This document shows, piece by piece, positions 35,655 through 45,798 of a stretch of 64,000 bases of DNA. The stretch spans positions 1 to 64,000 of the forward strand of contig JALNYZ010000008.1 in NCBI GenBank assembly GCA_023229575.1. Direction: 5' to 3'. The position numbers were made by a program, and so were the translations under genes. The notes beneath the pieces are model-generated. The model was not told the origin of the DNA, did no database searches, and worked only from the letters and a program-made list of their open reading frames with translations. The number at the start of each line of letters is the position of its first letter. Positions within the stretch are counted from its first letter, which is position 1. The stretch is from Prolixibacteraceae bacterium. Its GTDB lineage: Bacteria; Bacteroidota; Bacteroidia; Bacteroidales; Prolixibacteraceae.

Positions 35655-37790
35655 ATGAATACAGGTTTTTCCATATACTCTGCCATATTCCTGATTGCAA
35701 CAATTGCCTCCTTTTTTGTTGCCTATCTTGCATGGCAACGAAGGTCGGTAAAAGGTGCTAAAGAGCTCGCCTTGTTAATGATTGCGTCCGGAATCTGGAC
35801 ATTTTGGATTATTTTTGAAACGGCTGCCCAAACGATGCACTGGAAGGTTTTCTGGTCAAAACTTGAATACATCGGAGCCGTTACTTCTCCAATTCTTCTG
35901 TTGATTTTTGTTTTCCGATTCGTTGGGAAAGATAAATACATTACAAAAAAGAATATTCTGTTACTTTTTCTTGTTCCGGTCATAACGCTTCTACTAACCT
36001 TTACCAATGAAAAGCACCTCCTTGTTTGGTCGGGCTATTCCGAAATTTCAGCCCATACCAATATCATGGAATATTACCATGGCATTTGGTTCTGGGTTGG
36101 TTATTTGGCCTATAATTATCTTCTGCTGATACTATCTACCATATACATTTTGGTTTTTATCGTTAAACGGGACAAGACTTTTAGCCTGCAAGGCTGGTTA
36201 CTGCTTTTTGCAAGCCTTTGTCCATGGACAGCAAGCGCCTTATATTTAGCAGGATGGAATGTGGTACCCGGATTGGACCTTACGCCACTAAGCATCGTTT
36301 TAAGCAGTATGTTATTGGCCTATTCCATCTTTTACTCAAGGTTTCTTGACTTGATTCCAGTTGCGCGAGAGACACTGGTCGAAACAATGTCTGATGGCAT
36401 ACTGGTACTGGATAATCTTGACCGGATACAGGATATCAATCCTGCTGCAATGATATTTCTTGGAATTTTAAATAGGGATGTATTGGGGATTCATGTTGCG
36501 TCCTGTGGGGCTAAAGTAGGGCATCTATTAAATGCGGTAACCGTTCAGGATCAGGTAGCACAAATTGATGTGATGTTCGGCGGGGAAGAGAGAAATTACC
36601 GGCTGATCAAGAAACCAGTCAAGTCACAGGCGGGAAGCAGGTTGATAGTTATTCACGATATTACAGATCAGGTAATTCATCAAAAAGCAATATTATCAGT
36701 TGAGAAAAGGTACCAGCAAATGTTTGCAAGTAACCCGGAACCGATGTGGATTTACGACCTTGAAACTTTAGACTTCCTGGAGGTGAACCAGGCGGCCATT
36801 GTTCTTTATGGTTATTCAAGAGAGGAGTTTATGAAATTGACCCTGAGAGAATTATGTGCAGTTTTGCCTGTCAATCTACCCAATCAAGATAATAGTTATT
36901 GTATAGGTTCTGAATGTACGCACCTAAAAAAAAGCGGGGAGGAGATCATTGTTGAGGTCATTTCCAATACGATTGCTTACGGGGGTCACAAAGGATGCCA
37001 TGCCTTGATGCTCAATATAACGGAGCGCAAGAAAGCCGAAATGGAAGTTAAACTCAAGAATGAGCAATTGACAAAAGCATTTGCAGAAAAGGACAGGATT
37101 TTTTCCATTATCGCTCATGATCTAAGGGGTCCATTCAGTGCATTTTTAGGATTGACCGAAATATTGTCAGAAGATCTGCCAAGTCTGACGATGACTGAAA
37201 TTCATTCTTTTGCGCAGAGTATGAAAAACTCGGCCACCAATGTATTTTATTTGCTCGAGAACCTTCTCAATTGGGCAAGGTCACAACAAGGACTTATCAC
37301 ATTTAGCCGTGAGCGTATATACTTGCTTCAAGTCCTTGAAGAAAGTACATCGATTATTGAAAATGTTGCCAAAAACAAAGAAATCCAAATCAAACATGTT
37401 TTTCCTGACAATTTGGAAATATTTGCCGACAGGCTTGCTATCCAGACAGTTATTAGAAATTTGGTTTCAAACGCAGTAAAATTTACCCCAAAAGGTGGTG
37501 AGGTCTATGTGAAAGCAAACTCTGAACCTGATAATAATATTGTTATTTCGGTGAAAGACAACGGAATCGGGATGAATTTGGAAACCAGGGAAAACTTATT
37601 CAGAATTGACATTCCAACCAACAGGTCAGGAACAAATGGTGAGCCCAGCAGTGGACTAGGTTTGTTGCTTTGTAAAGAATTGATTGAAAAACAAGGAGGA
37701 ATGATCTGGGTTGAGAGTGAAGTAGGAAAGGGATCGGAATTCTATTTTTCCATTCCCCTCAACATTGATGTTATAAGTGAAAACCGGTAA
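35655..37790 (+). CDS. Membrane sensor histidine kinase (7TM-PAS-HisKA-HATPase)
   Basis: A 711-aa protein. About seven hydrophobic segments in the first 230 residues form a 7TM input domain (histidine kinase N-terminal 7TM type). A PAS-like region follows (about 240-340), then a second PAS domain (PEPMWIYDLETLDFLEVN, about 360-460), the phospho-acceptor H in IIAHDLRGPFSAFLG, and the ATPase N, G1 and G2 boxes (SNAVKFTPKGG, DNGIGM, GLGLLLCKE). No response regulator gene is adjacent, so it is an orphan kinase in this window. The sensed signal is unknown. Confidence 0.94.
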   Translation: MNTGFSIYSAIFLIATIASFFVAYLAWQRRSVKGAKELALLMIASGIWTFWIIFETAAQTMHWKVFWSKLEYIGAVTSPILLLIFVFRFVGKDKYITKKNILLLFLVPVITLLLTFTNEKHLLVWSGYSEISAHTNIMEYYHGIWFWVGYLAYNYLLLILSTIYILVFIVKRDKTFSLQGWLLLFASLCPWTASALYLAGWNVVPGLDLTPLSIVLSSMLLAYSIFYSRFLDLIPVARETLVETMSDGILVLDNLDRIQDINPAAMIFLGILNRDVLGIHVASCGAKVGHLLNAVTVQDQVAQIDVMFGGEERNYRLIKKPVKSQAGSRLIVIHDITDQVIHQKAILSVEKRYQQMFASNPEPMWIYDLETLDFLEVNQAAIVLYGYSREEFMKLTLRELCAVLPVNLPNQDNSYCIGSECTHLKKSGEEIIVEVISNTIAYGGHKGCHALMLNITERKKAEMEVKLKNEQLTKAFAEKDRIFSIIAHDLRGPFSAFLGLTEILSEDLPSLTMTEIHSFAQSMKNSATNVFYLLENLLNWARSQQGLITFSRERIYLLQVLEESTSIIENVAKNKEIQIKHVFPDNLEIFADRLAIQTVIRNLVSNAVKFTPKGGEVYVKANSEPDNNIVISVKDNGIGMNLETRENLFRIDIPTNRSGTNGEPSSGLGLLLCKELIEKQGGMIWVESEVGKGSEFYFSIPLNIDVISENR

Positions 37791-37886
37791 TCTGATTGCA
37801 TGGTTATATTCCATAATTCGACGCATTTCATGAGAATTGGGACTCTTTTGGTTATTTGCTTTTTTTGATTCGTAAAGAGCGAAAAG

Positions 37887-38093
37887 ATGATTGCTGATGG
37901 TACATATGATAAAATATTTAATACGTACCAGCACTCAAAAATTGAGAAATTGCATCTCAAAGACCGGAAGATTTTCAGAATTGACAATCAACTCCACGGA
38001 CCAGAAACACCTTTTGCTGATAAAAAGCTGCGGTTTGATCCCGATTGGAACAGTTCAGGATGTGACGGAACTGGTAAATATGCAAATATCTGA
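37887..38093 (+). pseudogene. Remnant of a periplasmic solute-binding protein (C-terminal end)
   Basis: An open frame of 68 codons without credible start context reads IADGTYDKIFNTYQHSKIEK and then PETPFADKKLRFDPD. This resembles the C-terminal end of family-3 type periplasmic binding proteins, where a DGTYDKIF segment is typical. The rest of the gene is missing, so it looks like a decayed fragment. The gap from 37791 to 38194 holds nothing else that I recognise. Confidence 0.4.
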
Positions 38094-38194
38094 GCAAACC
38101 ATTTGATTTAAAGCTTATTATGGAAGCTATAACGGAGGCTGTTGCACTATGAACAATTGACAAAGTTTTTTATGCTTTTGATCCAATCGCCTTG

Positions 38195-38971
38195 TCATAA
38201 TAATTTCTCAATCTCATTGGTTAGTTCAATGAATTCTTCGACAGAGAGTTGCTCTGGTCGCCTGGTCAGGGTATGGGCATCCAGTTCGTCATAACGGGGT
38301 GTAAAGCTTTTGATACTGTTTCGCAACATCTTCCTTCGTTGGTTAAAAGCTTGTTTGACAACGGATTTAAAAAGCTTTTCGTTACAACCCAAATTGGTTC
38401 TGCCATTGGCTGTCAGGCGGATGACCGCTGATTTCACCTTTGGCGGTGGATCGAAAACATCTTCATTCACCGTAAAAAGATATTCGACATTGTACCATGC
38501 CTGGAGCAAAACACTCAAAATACCGTATGTTTTGCTTCCTGGTCCGTGACAGATGCGTTCGGCCACCTCTTTTTGAAGCATACCTACTACTTCTGGAATC
38601 AATTCCTTGTTTTCCAGTACTTTAAACATGATCTGAGATGAGATGTTGTAGGGGAAGTTTCCAATCAATGAGAATGGCGTTGTGGAATAGGTTGCCCTTA
38701 AATCCATTTGCAGAAAGTCGCCTTCAACGATATGTCCTTCGAGATCGGGCAGATGGGTTTTGAGGTAACGTACAGATTCCCTGTCGATCTCGACAACGGT
38801 AGTTTCAAAATTGGTTTTTTGCAACAGGAAGCGGGTTAGAACGCCCATTCCCGGACCAACTTCCAAAACCTTGTGTCGATCGCCTATTGCCAGGGCATCC
38901 ACTATATCGGCAGCGATCTGATGATCACGAAGAAAATGTTGTCCCAGCCCCTTTTTAGCTCTTACCTGCAT
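38195..38971 (-). CDS. rsmA: 16S rRNA adenine dimethyltransferase KsgA/RsmA
   Basis: A 258-aa methyltransferase starting MQVRAKKGLGQHFLRD, the conserved KsgA N-terminus. The SAM-binding motif VLEVGPGMGVLTRFLL and the catalytic NFPYN motif (IGNFPYNISSQIMFK) are present. It dimethylates two adjacent adenines in helix 45 of 16S rRNA late in 30S assembly. Length is normal. Confidence 0.97.
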   Translation of the reverse strand: MQVRAKKGLGQHFLRDHQIAADIVDALAIGDRHKVLEVGPGMGVLTRFLLQKTNFETTVVEIDRESVRYLKTHLPDLEGHIVEGDFLQMDLRATYSTTPFSLIGNFPYNISSQIMFKVLENKELIPEVVGMLQKEVAERICHGPGSKTYGILSVLLQAWYNVEYLFTVNEDVFDPPPKVKSAVIRLTANGRTNLGCNEKLFKSVVKQAFNQRRKMLRNSIKSFTPRYDELDAHTLTRRPEQLSVEEFIELTNEIEKLL

Positions 38972-39090
38972 AAGGAAAATTAAAAATTAAAAATTACAGA
39001 TTAAAAATTGACCTGCATTCATGTCAAAGGTATTAAAAAGGAGCAATTCGACAGAGATATTTTGGTTACTTTTACCACAAAGAATAACAT

Positions 39091-40353
39091 GTGTCAAAAC
39101 TGAATTTCGAACTTTTTATTGCCAGAAGGATTTTCTCCGATCGTGAGAACAAAAGAAAATTTTCAAGGTCCATCATCTCTTTTGCGCTTTTCGGCATCGC
39201 ATTTGGTTTGATGCTGATGATTTTGTCCGTTGCCGTTGTGACCGGTTTCAAGAAAGAGATCCGCGACAAGGTAATTGGCTTTGGCTCACATATTCAGCTC
39301 GTGAATTTTGATTCCAACTCCTCCTTCGAAACGGTGCCGGTAAACAGGAACCAATTGTGGATGAGTCGCTTAAAAAGCCTCAAAGGGATCAGGCATGTGG
39401 AAATATTCGCCACTAAACCCGGTATCATCAAGACAAATGAGGAGATGATGGGCATGGTACTGAAAGGGGTAGGGGCCGATTTTGACTGGAGCTTCTTTAA
39501 GGAAAATCTTGTATCGGGATCTATTTTCGCAGTTAGTGACAGTAGTTATACAGACAAGGTTTTGATATCCAGGCAGGTGGCTTCGTTGATGAAATTGAAA
39601 GTTGGGGATCCTGTCTATTGCTACTTTCTCAATGATAAAGCAACAGATCAGCGGATGCGGAAATTTTCTGTTTCCGGCATCTATCAAACCAGCCTGGAGG
39701 AGTTTGATCGTCTTTTTGTACTGGCGGATATTCAGCAAGTCAGAAAGTTGAATGGCTGGAAACCAGATGAGGTTAGTGGATTTGAGGTCTCCATCGATAA
39801 TTTTGACCAGCTGGGTGATATGACGAAAAAGGTGAAAGGGTTAACAATCCATTATACTGAAAAGGATTCAGTGATGATGCGGCCTGTCAGCATCACTTCA
39901 AAGTATCCGCAGATTTTTGACTGGCTTAATCTGTTGGATATGAATGTATGGATTATCCTGACACTCATTATCCTGGTAGCTGGTTTTAACATGGTTTCAG
40001 GGTTGCTGATACTGATTTTGGAGCGAACCTCCATGATTGGTACCCTCAAAGCAATCGGCAGCAACAATTACAGTATCAGAAAAGTGTTCCTATACCTCTC
40101 TTTCTTTTTAATCGGACGGGGAATGCTGTGGGGAAATATTGCGGGTATCGGAATATGCCTCTTGCAGTCCTATTTTCATATTTTCCATCTCGACCCGACC
40201 TCTTATTATCTCGAATATGTACCTGTTAATCTGAAGGTTATTCACCTTCTGATGCTCAATGCCGGAACATTGGCGGTAACCCTTTTGATGCTGCTGGTTC
40301 CCTCCTGGTACGTGTCAAGGATTTCTCCCGACAGGGCGCTTCGCTTCGATTAA
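39091..40353 (+). CDS. LolC/LolE-type lipoprotein-releasing ABC permease
   Basis: A 420-aa membrane protein with a GTG start. One N-terminal helix (SIISFALFGIAFGLMLMILSVAVV) is followed by a periplasmic domain of about 220 residues and three C-terminal helices with the FtsX/LolC signature (LERTSMIGTLKAIGSNN). LolCDE extracts lipoproteins from the inner membrane. No LolD ATPase is adjacent. The gene converges with aroK and the two stop codons overlap by 4 nt. Confidence 0.88.
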   Translation: MSKLNFELFIARRIFSDRENKRKFSRSIISFALFGIAFGLMLMILSVAVVTGFKKEIRDKVIGFGSHIQLVNFDSNSSFETVPVNRNQLWMSRLKSLKGIRHVEIFATKPGIIKTNEEMMGMVLKGVGADFDWSFFKENLVSGSIFAVSDSSYTDKVLISRQVASLMKLKVGDPVYCYFLNDKATDQRMRKFSVSGIYQTSLEEFDRLFVLADIQQVRKLNGWKPDEVSGFEVSIDNFDQLGDMTKKVKGLTIHYTEKDSVMMRPVSITSKYPQIFDWLNLLDMNVWIILTLIILVAGFNMVSGLLILILERTSMIGTLKAIGSNNYSIRKVFLYLSFFLIGRGMLWGNIAGIGICLLQSYFHIFHLDPTSYYLEYVPVNLKVIHLLMLNAGTLAVTLLMLLVPSWYVSRISPDRALRFD

Positions 40354-40871
40354 GCGTTGTTGTTCAGATAATCCTGGATTAACTTCACGACTTCAGCAGG
40401 TTGAATGTCATTTATTCCCCTGATAACAATTTTGGATTGTTCGTAAAATGGGGCCCTTTTTGCCAGGGCCACCTCAATAAAGGCCATCAACTCCTCCTTG
40501 CTTTTACCTGCAATCAGTGGACGTTCGGTTTTGGATTTGAGTAATCTGCATGCAAGGGTTTCATTGTCAGGGGCAAGATAGATGGTTATTCCTGCCAGGT
40601 TCATCCGGTTCATGTTATCAAAAAAACAGGGAGCCCCTCCACCTGTGCCAACAATGATATCTTCAAACTGGGCCACCTCATGCAAGGCCTGACGCTCCTT
40701 CTCGCGAAAGGCTGCTTCCCCTTCCTGTGCAAAAATATCGGGAACCGATTTGAAATATCGCTCTTCGATGTATTTGTCAAGGTCGGTGAAATTTATTCCC
40801 ATGAGCGCTGCAACTTTTCGTCCGATGGTCGATTTTCCACATCCCATGTAACCGGTCAGAAAAATTCTCAT
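40350..40871 (-). CDS. aroK: Shikimate kinase
   Basis: A 173-aa protein with P-loop GYMGCGKST near the N-terminus, the shikimate-binding DLDKYIEERY, the GTGGGAPCF segment and a lid arginine in KTERPLI. It phosphorylates shikimate in the aromatic amino acid pathway. Its start shares a base with the parC stop (TAATG), indicating coupling with parC. Its 3' end overlaps the convergent permease gene. Confidence 0.96.
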   Translation of the reverse strand: MRIFLTGYMGCGKSTIGRKVAALMGINFTDLDKYIEERYFKSVPDIFAQEGEAAFREKERQALHEVAQFEDIIVGTGGGAPCFFDNMNRMNLAGITIYLAPDNETLACRLLKSKTERPLIAGKSKEELMAFIEVALAKRAPFYEQSKIVIRGINDIQPAEVVKLIQDYLNNNA

Positions 40872-43567
40872 TACTCGAAGATTAAGGTCATCTGATCCGG
40901 TTCACCATCCTTACCGGGTCTGATAATTTCAAATGGAATGTCGTTGATCAATTCGATCTCCTCCTGATTTGCAGCTGGTTGGTCCTGGTTGTTGTTTCCC
41001 TCTCCTTCTATTCCCTCCTTCTCTTCCTCCTCTTCTTCCTTGATGAGTGGTTCAATTTCGGTGATATTCTTTATCTCGAAAGTAGAGATACGTTTTCCTT
41101 TGGCCTTATAGGATTTGACGGCGATAAATTCTGAAACATCAATAATTTCCCTCTCCCGGTCCTCGTGAGCGCCGCCAAATTCCACTGCTAACTGCGGATA
41201 TTTCTCCCAGGTGATGCTTGTCAGTTTGTTATCGGGAAACTCTCCGATAAACCGGCATTGTTTCCCGGCATTTGGTTCAATGTTGAACCTTTTCAGGTAA
41301 TAGAAATTCTGTTCGGAATCGAAATAGATCACTGAGGCAATCTGATCAGGATCGAATTTGGAGATGGAAAGCATGTTCTTTTCGAAATGGTTCTCCAAAT
41401 CGTAGGTGAAAAGGTGGAAAAATCCCTCCTTGTCGACCACCAGGATTTTGTCGTCGCCGGTAAATTCCCCCAGGTACAGTCCACGTCCGTCGGCATTGAG
41501 CCTCAGCACATCCTCGTCGAACCAAATTTTTCGTCCACCCAGGGTCGACATACCCTTTTCCTTGAGGGTAATTTTGTGAATCTCATTTTTGGAAACCAGG
41601 TTTCCCATGGAGGCGCGTCCTTTGATAGCCAGTTCAGCCATATTCACCTCGTCGATCAGTTTTTTAAGCTTCGGCCGTGGTTTAAAGGTAATACGCAACA
41701 CTTCAGCTTCCCCATTAGGGTTGGCGCTGAAATAGAGTATACGTGAACCATCGGTTCCAAGCGTCATATTGTACTCCTTGTCCCGTGTCACTCCTGTTAC
41801 CGCGAAGCGTTTCATGTAGTTGTTTCCACCTTTGCCATCCCTGTAAACCAGGTTGTAGATGGTACGGTCGTTGTTCTTCTCAAAGACAGCCACATGCAAC
41901 ACATTTTTGCCAATGAAAGCCTTGTCAGAAACCTTTGAAATAAAGTAGCTGCCATCTTTTCTGAAGACGATAATGTCATCTATATCAGAGCAATCGCAGA
42001 TATATTCTGCTTTTTTCAGGGCAGTCCCGACAAAACCTTCCTCCCTGTCGATGTATAGTTTCTCGTTGGCAACCACTACCTTGGTGGCTTCAATGTTCTC
42101 AAAATTCCTTATTTCGCTTTTTCGAGCACGACCTTTACCAAACTTGGTTTTCAGTTTTTCGTACCAGGATATTGAGTAGGGGATGATGTGTTGGATGTGA
42201 TGTTGGGTCTCGGCAATCTCATTTTCTATAGCAAGAATTAACTCATCTGCCTTGACTGTATTGAATTTTAAAATTCTGCCCATCCTGATCTCCATCAATT
42301 TAAGGATATCTTCTTTGGTGATAATCCTTTTAAATTTGGGTTTCCAGGGCTCCAGCCGTTTATCAATGTGCGCGACAGCTTCATCCATGTTCCCTGAGTC
42401 CTCAAAGGCTTTGTCCTTGTATATCCGTTCTTCAATAAAGATTTTCTCAAGGGAGGAGAAGTGCCATTGCTCTTCCAGTTCACCTTTGTGAATCTCCAAC
42501 TCCAGCTTCAACAAATCTACGGTGTTGCCCACAGACCTTTTCAGTATCTCGCTGATCGGCATGAAGTGTGGCTTGTCGTCCTCGATGATGCAGGAATTTG
42601 GTGAGACAGAAACCTCGCAATCGGTGAAAGCATAAAGTGCGTCGATGGTCTTGTCTGAACTCGTACCCGGAAGCAGGTGGACGAGAATTTCCACATTGGC
42701 AGCCGTATTGTCGTCTATTTTCCTGATTTTGATTTTCCCCTTTTCGAAGGCCTTAATGATTGATTCAATAACGGACGAGGTGGTTTTTCCAAATGGTATT
42801 TCTGTGATAACGAGTGTTTTGTTATCTAATTTTTCAATTTTCGCCCTGATCTTGATGGCTCCCCCGCGCAATCCGTCGTTGTATTTTGATACATCTAGAA
42901 ATCCTCCGGTAGGAAAGTCGGGAAATAATTCAAATGGTTCATTCTTCAGGTGGGCGATGGAAGCATCGATCAGTTCCAGAAAATTGTGGGGCAGGATCTT
43001 AGAAGCGAGTCCTACCGCGATTCCTTCAACTCCCTGCGCCAGAAGCAATGGAAATTTTGCAGGCAAAGTCACCGGTTCCCTGTTTCTTCCATCGTAGGAT
43101 TGCTGCCACTTGGTGGTTTTTGGATTAAAAAGGACCTCCAGTGCAAATTTGGAAAGCCGCGCCTCGATGTACCTCGGCGCAGCCGCACCATCGCCGGTAT
43201 GGATGTTTCCCCAGTTTCCCTGGCAATCGATAAGCAAGTCTTTTTGACCAAGTTGTACCAGCGCATCGCCGATGGAAGCGTCACCGTGGGGATGGTACAT
43301 CATGGTTTGCCCGATGATGTTCGCGACCTTGGTATAACGGCCGTCGTCCATCTGTTTCATGGCATGGAGAATCCTGCGCTGTACCGGCTTCAGCCCGTCG
43401 TTGACGTAAGGAACGGCCCGCTCGAGAATGACATAGGAGGCATAATCGAGAAACCAGTTCTGGTACATCGACGAAAGGTAGATGATGTGGTGCAGTTCTT
43501 TCTTTTCCCCCTGCTCATTCAAGTCAGGCAGCAGGTCATCGGGTAAAAGTTCTCCTTCGTTCGCCAT
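40871..43567 (-). CDS. parC: DNA topoisomerase IV subunit A
   Basis: An 898-aa type IIA topoisomerase A subunit. The catalytic tyrosine is Y133 in AAAPRYIEARLSKF, with YHPHGDASIGDAL before it and a C-terminal beta-pinwheel region. The acidic, low-complexity tail (EEEEEEKEG) and lack of a GyrA box support ParC over GyrA, and parE lies upstream in the same direction. Together they decatenate daughter chromosomes. Confidence 0.9.
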   Translation of the reverse strand: MANEGELLPDDLLPDLNEQGEKKELHHIIYLSSMYQNWFLDYASYVILERAVPYVNDGLKPVQRRILHAMKQMDDGRYTKVANIIGQTMMYHPHGDASIGDALVQLGQKDLLIDCQGNWGNIHTGDGAAAPRYIEARLSKFALEVLFNPKTTKWQQSYDGRNREPVTLPAKFPLLLAQGVEGIAVGLASKILPHNFLELIDASIAHLKNEPFELFPDFPTGGFLDVSKYNDGLRGGAIKIRAKIEKLDNKTLVITEIPFGKTTSSVIESIIKAFEKGKIKIRKIDDNTAANVEILVHLLPGTSSDKTIDALYAFTDCEVSVSPNSCIIEDDKPHFMPISEILKRSVGNTVDLLKLELEIHKGELEEQWHFSSLEKIFIEERIYKDKAFEDSGNMDEAVAHIDKRLEPWKPKFKRIITKEDILKLMEIRMGRILKFNTVKADELILAIENEIAETQHHIQHIIPYSISWYEKLKTKFGKGRARKSEIRNFENIEATKVVVANEKLYIDREEGFVGTALKKAEYICDCSDIDDIIVFRKDGSYFISKVSDKAFIGKNVLHVAVFEKNNDRTIYNLVYRDGKGGNNYMKRFAVTGVTRDKEYNMTLGTDGSRILYFSANPNGEAEVLRITFKPRPKLKKLIDEVNMAELAIKGRASMGNLVSKNEIHKITLKEKGMSTLGGRKIWFDEDVLRLNADGRGLYLGEFTGDDKILVVDKEGFFHLFTYDLENHFEKNMLSISKFDPDQIASVIYFDSEQNFYYLKRFNIEPNAGKQCRFIGEFPDNKLTSITWEKYPQLAVEFGGAHEDREREIIDVSEFIAVKSYKAKGKRISTFEIKNITEIEPLIKEEEEEEKEGIEGEGNNNQDQPAANQEEIELINDIPFEIIRPGKDGEPDQMTLIFE

Positions 43568-43574
43568 TTAAAAA

Positions 43575-43657
43575 GTTTATATTGTTTGAAATGTTTATAT
43601 TGTTTGAAATGTTTGAAATGTTTGAAATGTTTGAAATGTTTGAAATGTTTGAAATGT
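43575..43657 (+). repeat. 9-bp tandem repeat upstream of parC
   Basis: About seven copies of tttgaaatg, some interrupted by a tttatattg variant, lie just upstream of the parC start. The motif is non-coding and probably variable in copy number by slippage. Confidence 0.85.
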
Positions 43658-43684
43658 TATCTCAATTACAGCCTCCCTATTTTT

Positions 43685-43826
43685 TCATAACTCATATCTC
43701 ATAACTCATATCTCATAACTCATATCTCATAACTCATTTCTCATAACTCATATCTCATAACTCATATCTCATAACTCATATCTCATAACTCATATCTCAT
43801 AACTCATATCTCATAACTCATATCTC
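43685..43826 (+). repeat. 7/14-bp tandem repeat at the parE 3' end
   Basis: About ten copies of a 14-bp unit (ctcataactcatat, made of two related 7-mers) run directly into the last codons of parE; the parE stop (43818-43820) lies within a unit. The same ctcataa 7-mer is repeated at 59820-59913. Confidence 0.9.
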
Positions 43827-45650
43827 GTCCTTCTCCACATGCAAATTTTCAATGATAAAATCCTGCCGGTCAGGAGTATTCTTCCCCATGTAGAATTCCA
43901 GCATTTCGACGATCGATTCATTTTTGTTCAGGATGACCGGATCGAGGCGGATCTGCTCTCCGATAAAATTCTTGAACTCATCAGGGGATATCTCTCCCAA
44001 ACCTTTGAACCGTGTAATCTCCACACCTGTTACAAGAACCTTGACCGCTGCATCCCTTTCCTGTTCGGAATAACAGTACTCGGTCTTTTTCTTATTTCGT
44101 ACCCGGAATAGCGGGGTTTGCAGAATGTACAAATGGCCTCTGCGGATCAGTTCGGGAAAAAATTGCAAAAAGAAAGTAATCAACAACAACCGGATATGCA
44201 TTCCATCAACGTCGGCATCTGTCGCGATGATCACTTTGTTGTAACGAAGTTCATCGATTCCCTCTTCGATGTTGAGGGCTGCCTGCAGGAGGTTAAACTC
44301 CTCATTCTCGTACACAATTTTCTTGGTAAGGCCGTATGAATTTAACGGTTTGCCACGCAGGCTGAAAACCGCCTGTGAATTAACATCCCTTGATTTGGTG
44401 ATGGAGCCGCTGGCCGAGTCACCCTCTGTGATGAAGATGGAGCTGTTGTCTTTGTTTTCGTGTGGCGTATTGTAATGTAACCGACAGTCTCTCAGTTTTT
44501 TATTGTGAAGACTTACCTTTTTTGCGCGTTGCTTTGCCAGTTTCTGTATGCCGGATATGGCCTTGCGTTCCCTTTCCGACTCCTGGATTCTCCGCAACAG
44601 CACATCGGCCGTCTGCGGGTTTTTGTGGAGGTAATTGCCAAGCTCTTTTTGGATAAAGTTCATCACAAAGTTACGTACCGACATGCCATCCGGCGAAATA
44701 TCCCTCGATCCCAGTTTGGTCTTGGTCTGTGATTCAAACACCGGTTCTTCTACTTTAATACTGATGGCAGCCACTATGGAGGCCCTAATATCCGAGGCGT
44801 CGAACTCTTTTTTGTAAAAATCACGGATGGTCTTGATCAGTGCTTCCCTGAAGGCGGCCAGGTGCGTACCTCCCTGAACGGTATGCTGACCGTTGACAAA
44901 CGAATAGTAGTCCTCACCGTATTGGTTGCCGTGTGTGATGGCGCTTTCGATGTCTTCGCCCTTCAGGTGGATGATGGGGTAGAGCGGTTCCTGTCCTATA
45001 TTTTCGTTCAACAGGTCATAAAGCCCATTTTTGGAGAGGTATTTTTCTCCGTTGTAGTTGATGGTCAACCCGGCGTTGAGGTAGGTGTAGTTTTTCAACA
45101 TGGCCACCACATACTCATCTATGTAATGGTAGGTCTTAAAAATATCCTCGTCGGGAGTGAATACAACTGTGGTACCGTTTGGTTCATCGGTCGGAAGTTC
45201 ATCATTTTCAGCGATAACATCCCCTCTGGAGAAATCGATCACCTTAACATTCCCGTCGCGGACAGATTTTATGGAGAAGGAGGTGGAGAGTGCATTAACT
45301 GCTTTGATCCCAACGCCATTGAGACCGACTGATTTTTTGAAGGCCTTGGAATCATATTTCGCGCCGGTATTCATCCTGGCAGCCACATCCATCAGCTTAC
45401 CCAGCGGAATACCACGGCCAAAGTCACGGACCGAAATCCGCTGGTCCGAAACGTGGATGTCGATCTTCTTGCCATTGCCCATCATGAACTCATCGACCGA
45501 ATTGTCTATCACCTCTTTGAGCAGGACATAGATGCCATCATCGGCCGCTGAACCGTCCCCTAGTTTGCCAATATACATCCCCGGGCGCTTTCTGATGTGC
45601 TCTTTCCAGTCGAGCGTACGTATCGAATCTTCAGAATAACCTTGAACCAT
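43818..45650 (-). CDS. parE: DNA topoisomerase IV subunit B
   Basis: A 610-aa type IIA B subunit: GHKL ATPase (VIDNSVDEFMMGNG, DFGRGIPLG, GLNGVGIKAVNALS), transducer domain, and TOPRIM domain (TEGDSASG, ATDADVDGMHIRLLL). The FKGLGEISPDEF segment is of ParE type. It supplies ATP-driven strand passage for ParC. The C-terminus ends within a tandem repeat (DEI then TGA), a normal end for the family. Confidence 0.92.
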   Translation of the reverse strand: MVQGYSEDSIRTLDWKEHIRKRPGMYIGKLGDGSAADDGIYVLLKEVIDNSVDEFMMGNGKKIDIHVSDQRISVRDFGRGIPLGKLMDVAARMNTGAKYDSKAFKKSVGLNGVGIKAVNALSTSFSIKSVRDGNVKVIDFSRGDVIAENDELPTDEPNGTTVVFTPDEDIFKTYHYIDEYVVAMLKNYTYLNAGLTINYNGEKYLSKNGLYDLLNENIGQEPLYPIIHLKGEDIESAITHGNQYGEDYYSFVNGQHTVQGGTHLAAFREALIKTIRDFYKKEFDASDIRASIVAAISIKVEEPVFESQTKTKLGSRDISPDGMSVRNFVMNFIQKELGNYLHKNPQTADVLLRRIQESERERKAISGIQKLAKQRAKKVSLHNKKLRDCRLHYNTPHENKDNSSIFITEGDSASGSITKSRDVNSQAVFSLRGKPLNSYGLTKKIVYENEEFNLLQAALNIEEGIDELRYNKVIIATDADVDGMHIRLLLITFFLQFFPELIRRGHLYILQTPLFRVRNKKKTEYCYSEQERDAAVKVLVTGVEITRFKGLGEISPDEFKNFIGEQIRLDPVILNKNESIVEMLEFYMGKNTPDRQDFIIENLHVEKDEI

Positions 45651-45667
45651 TCTTTATTGAGTTTGCA

Positions 45668-45675
45668 CAAATATA
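45668..45675 (-). promoter_or_regulatory. Putative parE promoter (-7 box)
   Basis: On the minus strand this reads TATATTTG, a full match to TAnnTTTG. Transcription would start near 45662, 12 nt before the parE ATG. No TTTG -33 element is evident. It overlaps the T-rich tail of the terminator-like hairpin of the upstream rhamnosidase gene. Confidence 0.4.
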
Positions 45676-45710
45676 AAGAAATAAGGGAGCGATTTCTTAC
45701 GATCGCCCCC
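45676..45710 (-). terminator. Probable terminator downstream of the rhamnosidase gene
   Basis: GGGAGCGAT (45685-45693) pairs with ATCGCCCCC (45702-45710) with one mismatch and an 8-nt loop. On the minus strand the hairpin is followed by a T-rich stretch (atttctttatattt). It lies 90 nt past the rhamnosidase stop and directly before the parE promoter. Confidence 0.5.
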
Positions 45711-45798
45711 TCAGTAATGAACAACTAACGGTTGATAAATATTGTCAAAAAGGGCTTATTTATTTTGAATCTTTGCCCTACTTGATTTAAAAGGATCG

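Noticed and set aside
42950..43546. 198-codon plus-strand frame opposite parC
   Set aside because: Antisense shadow of the conserved ParC catalytic region.
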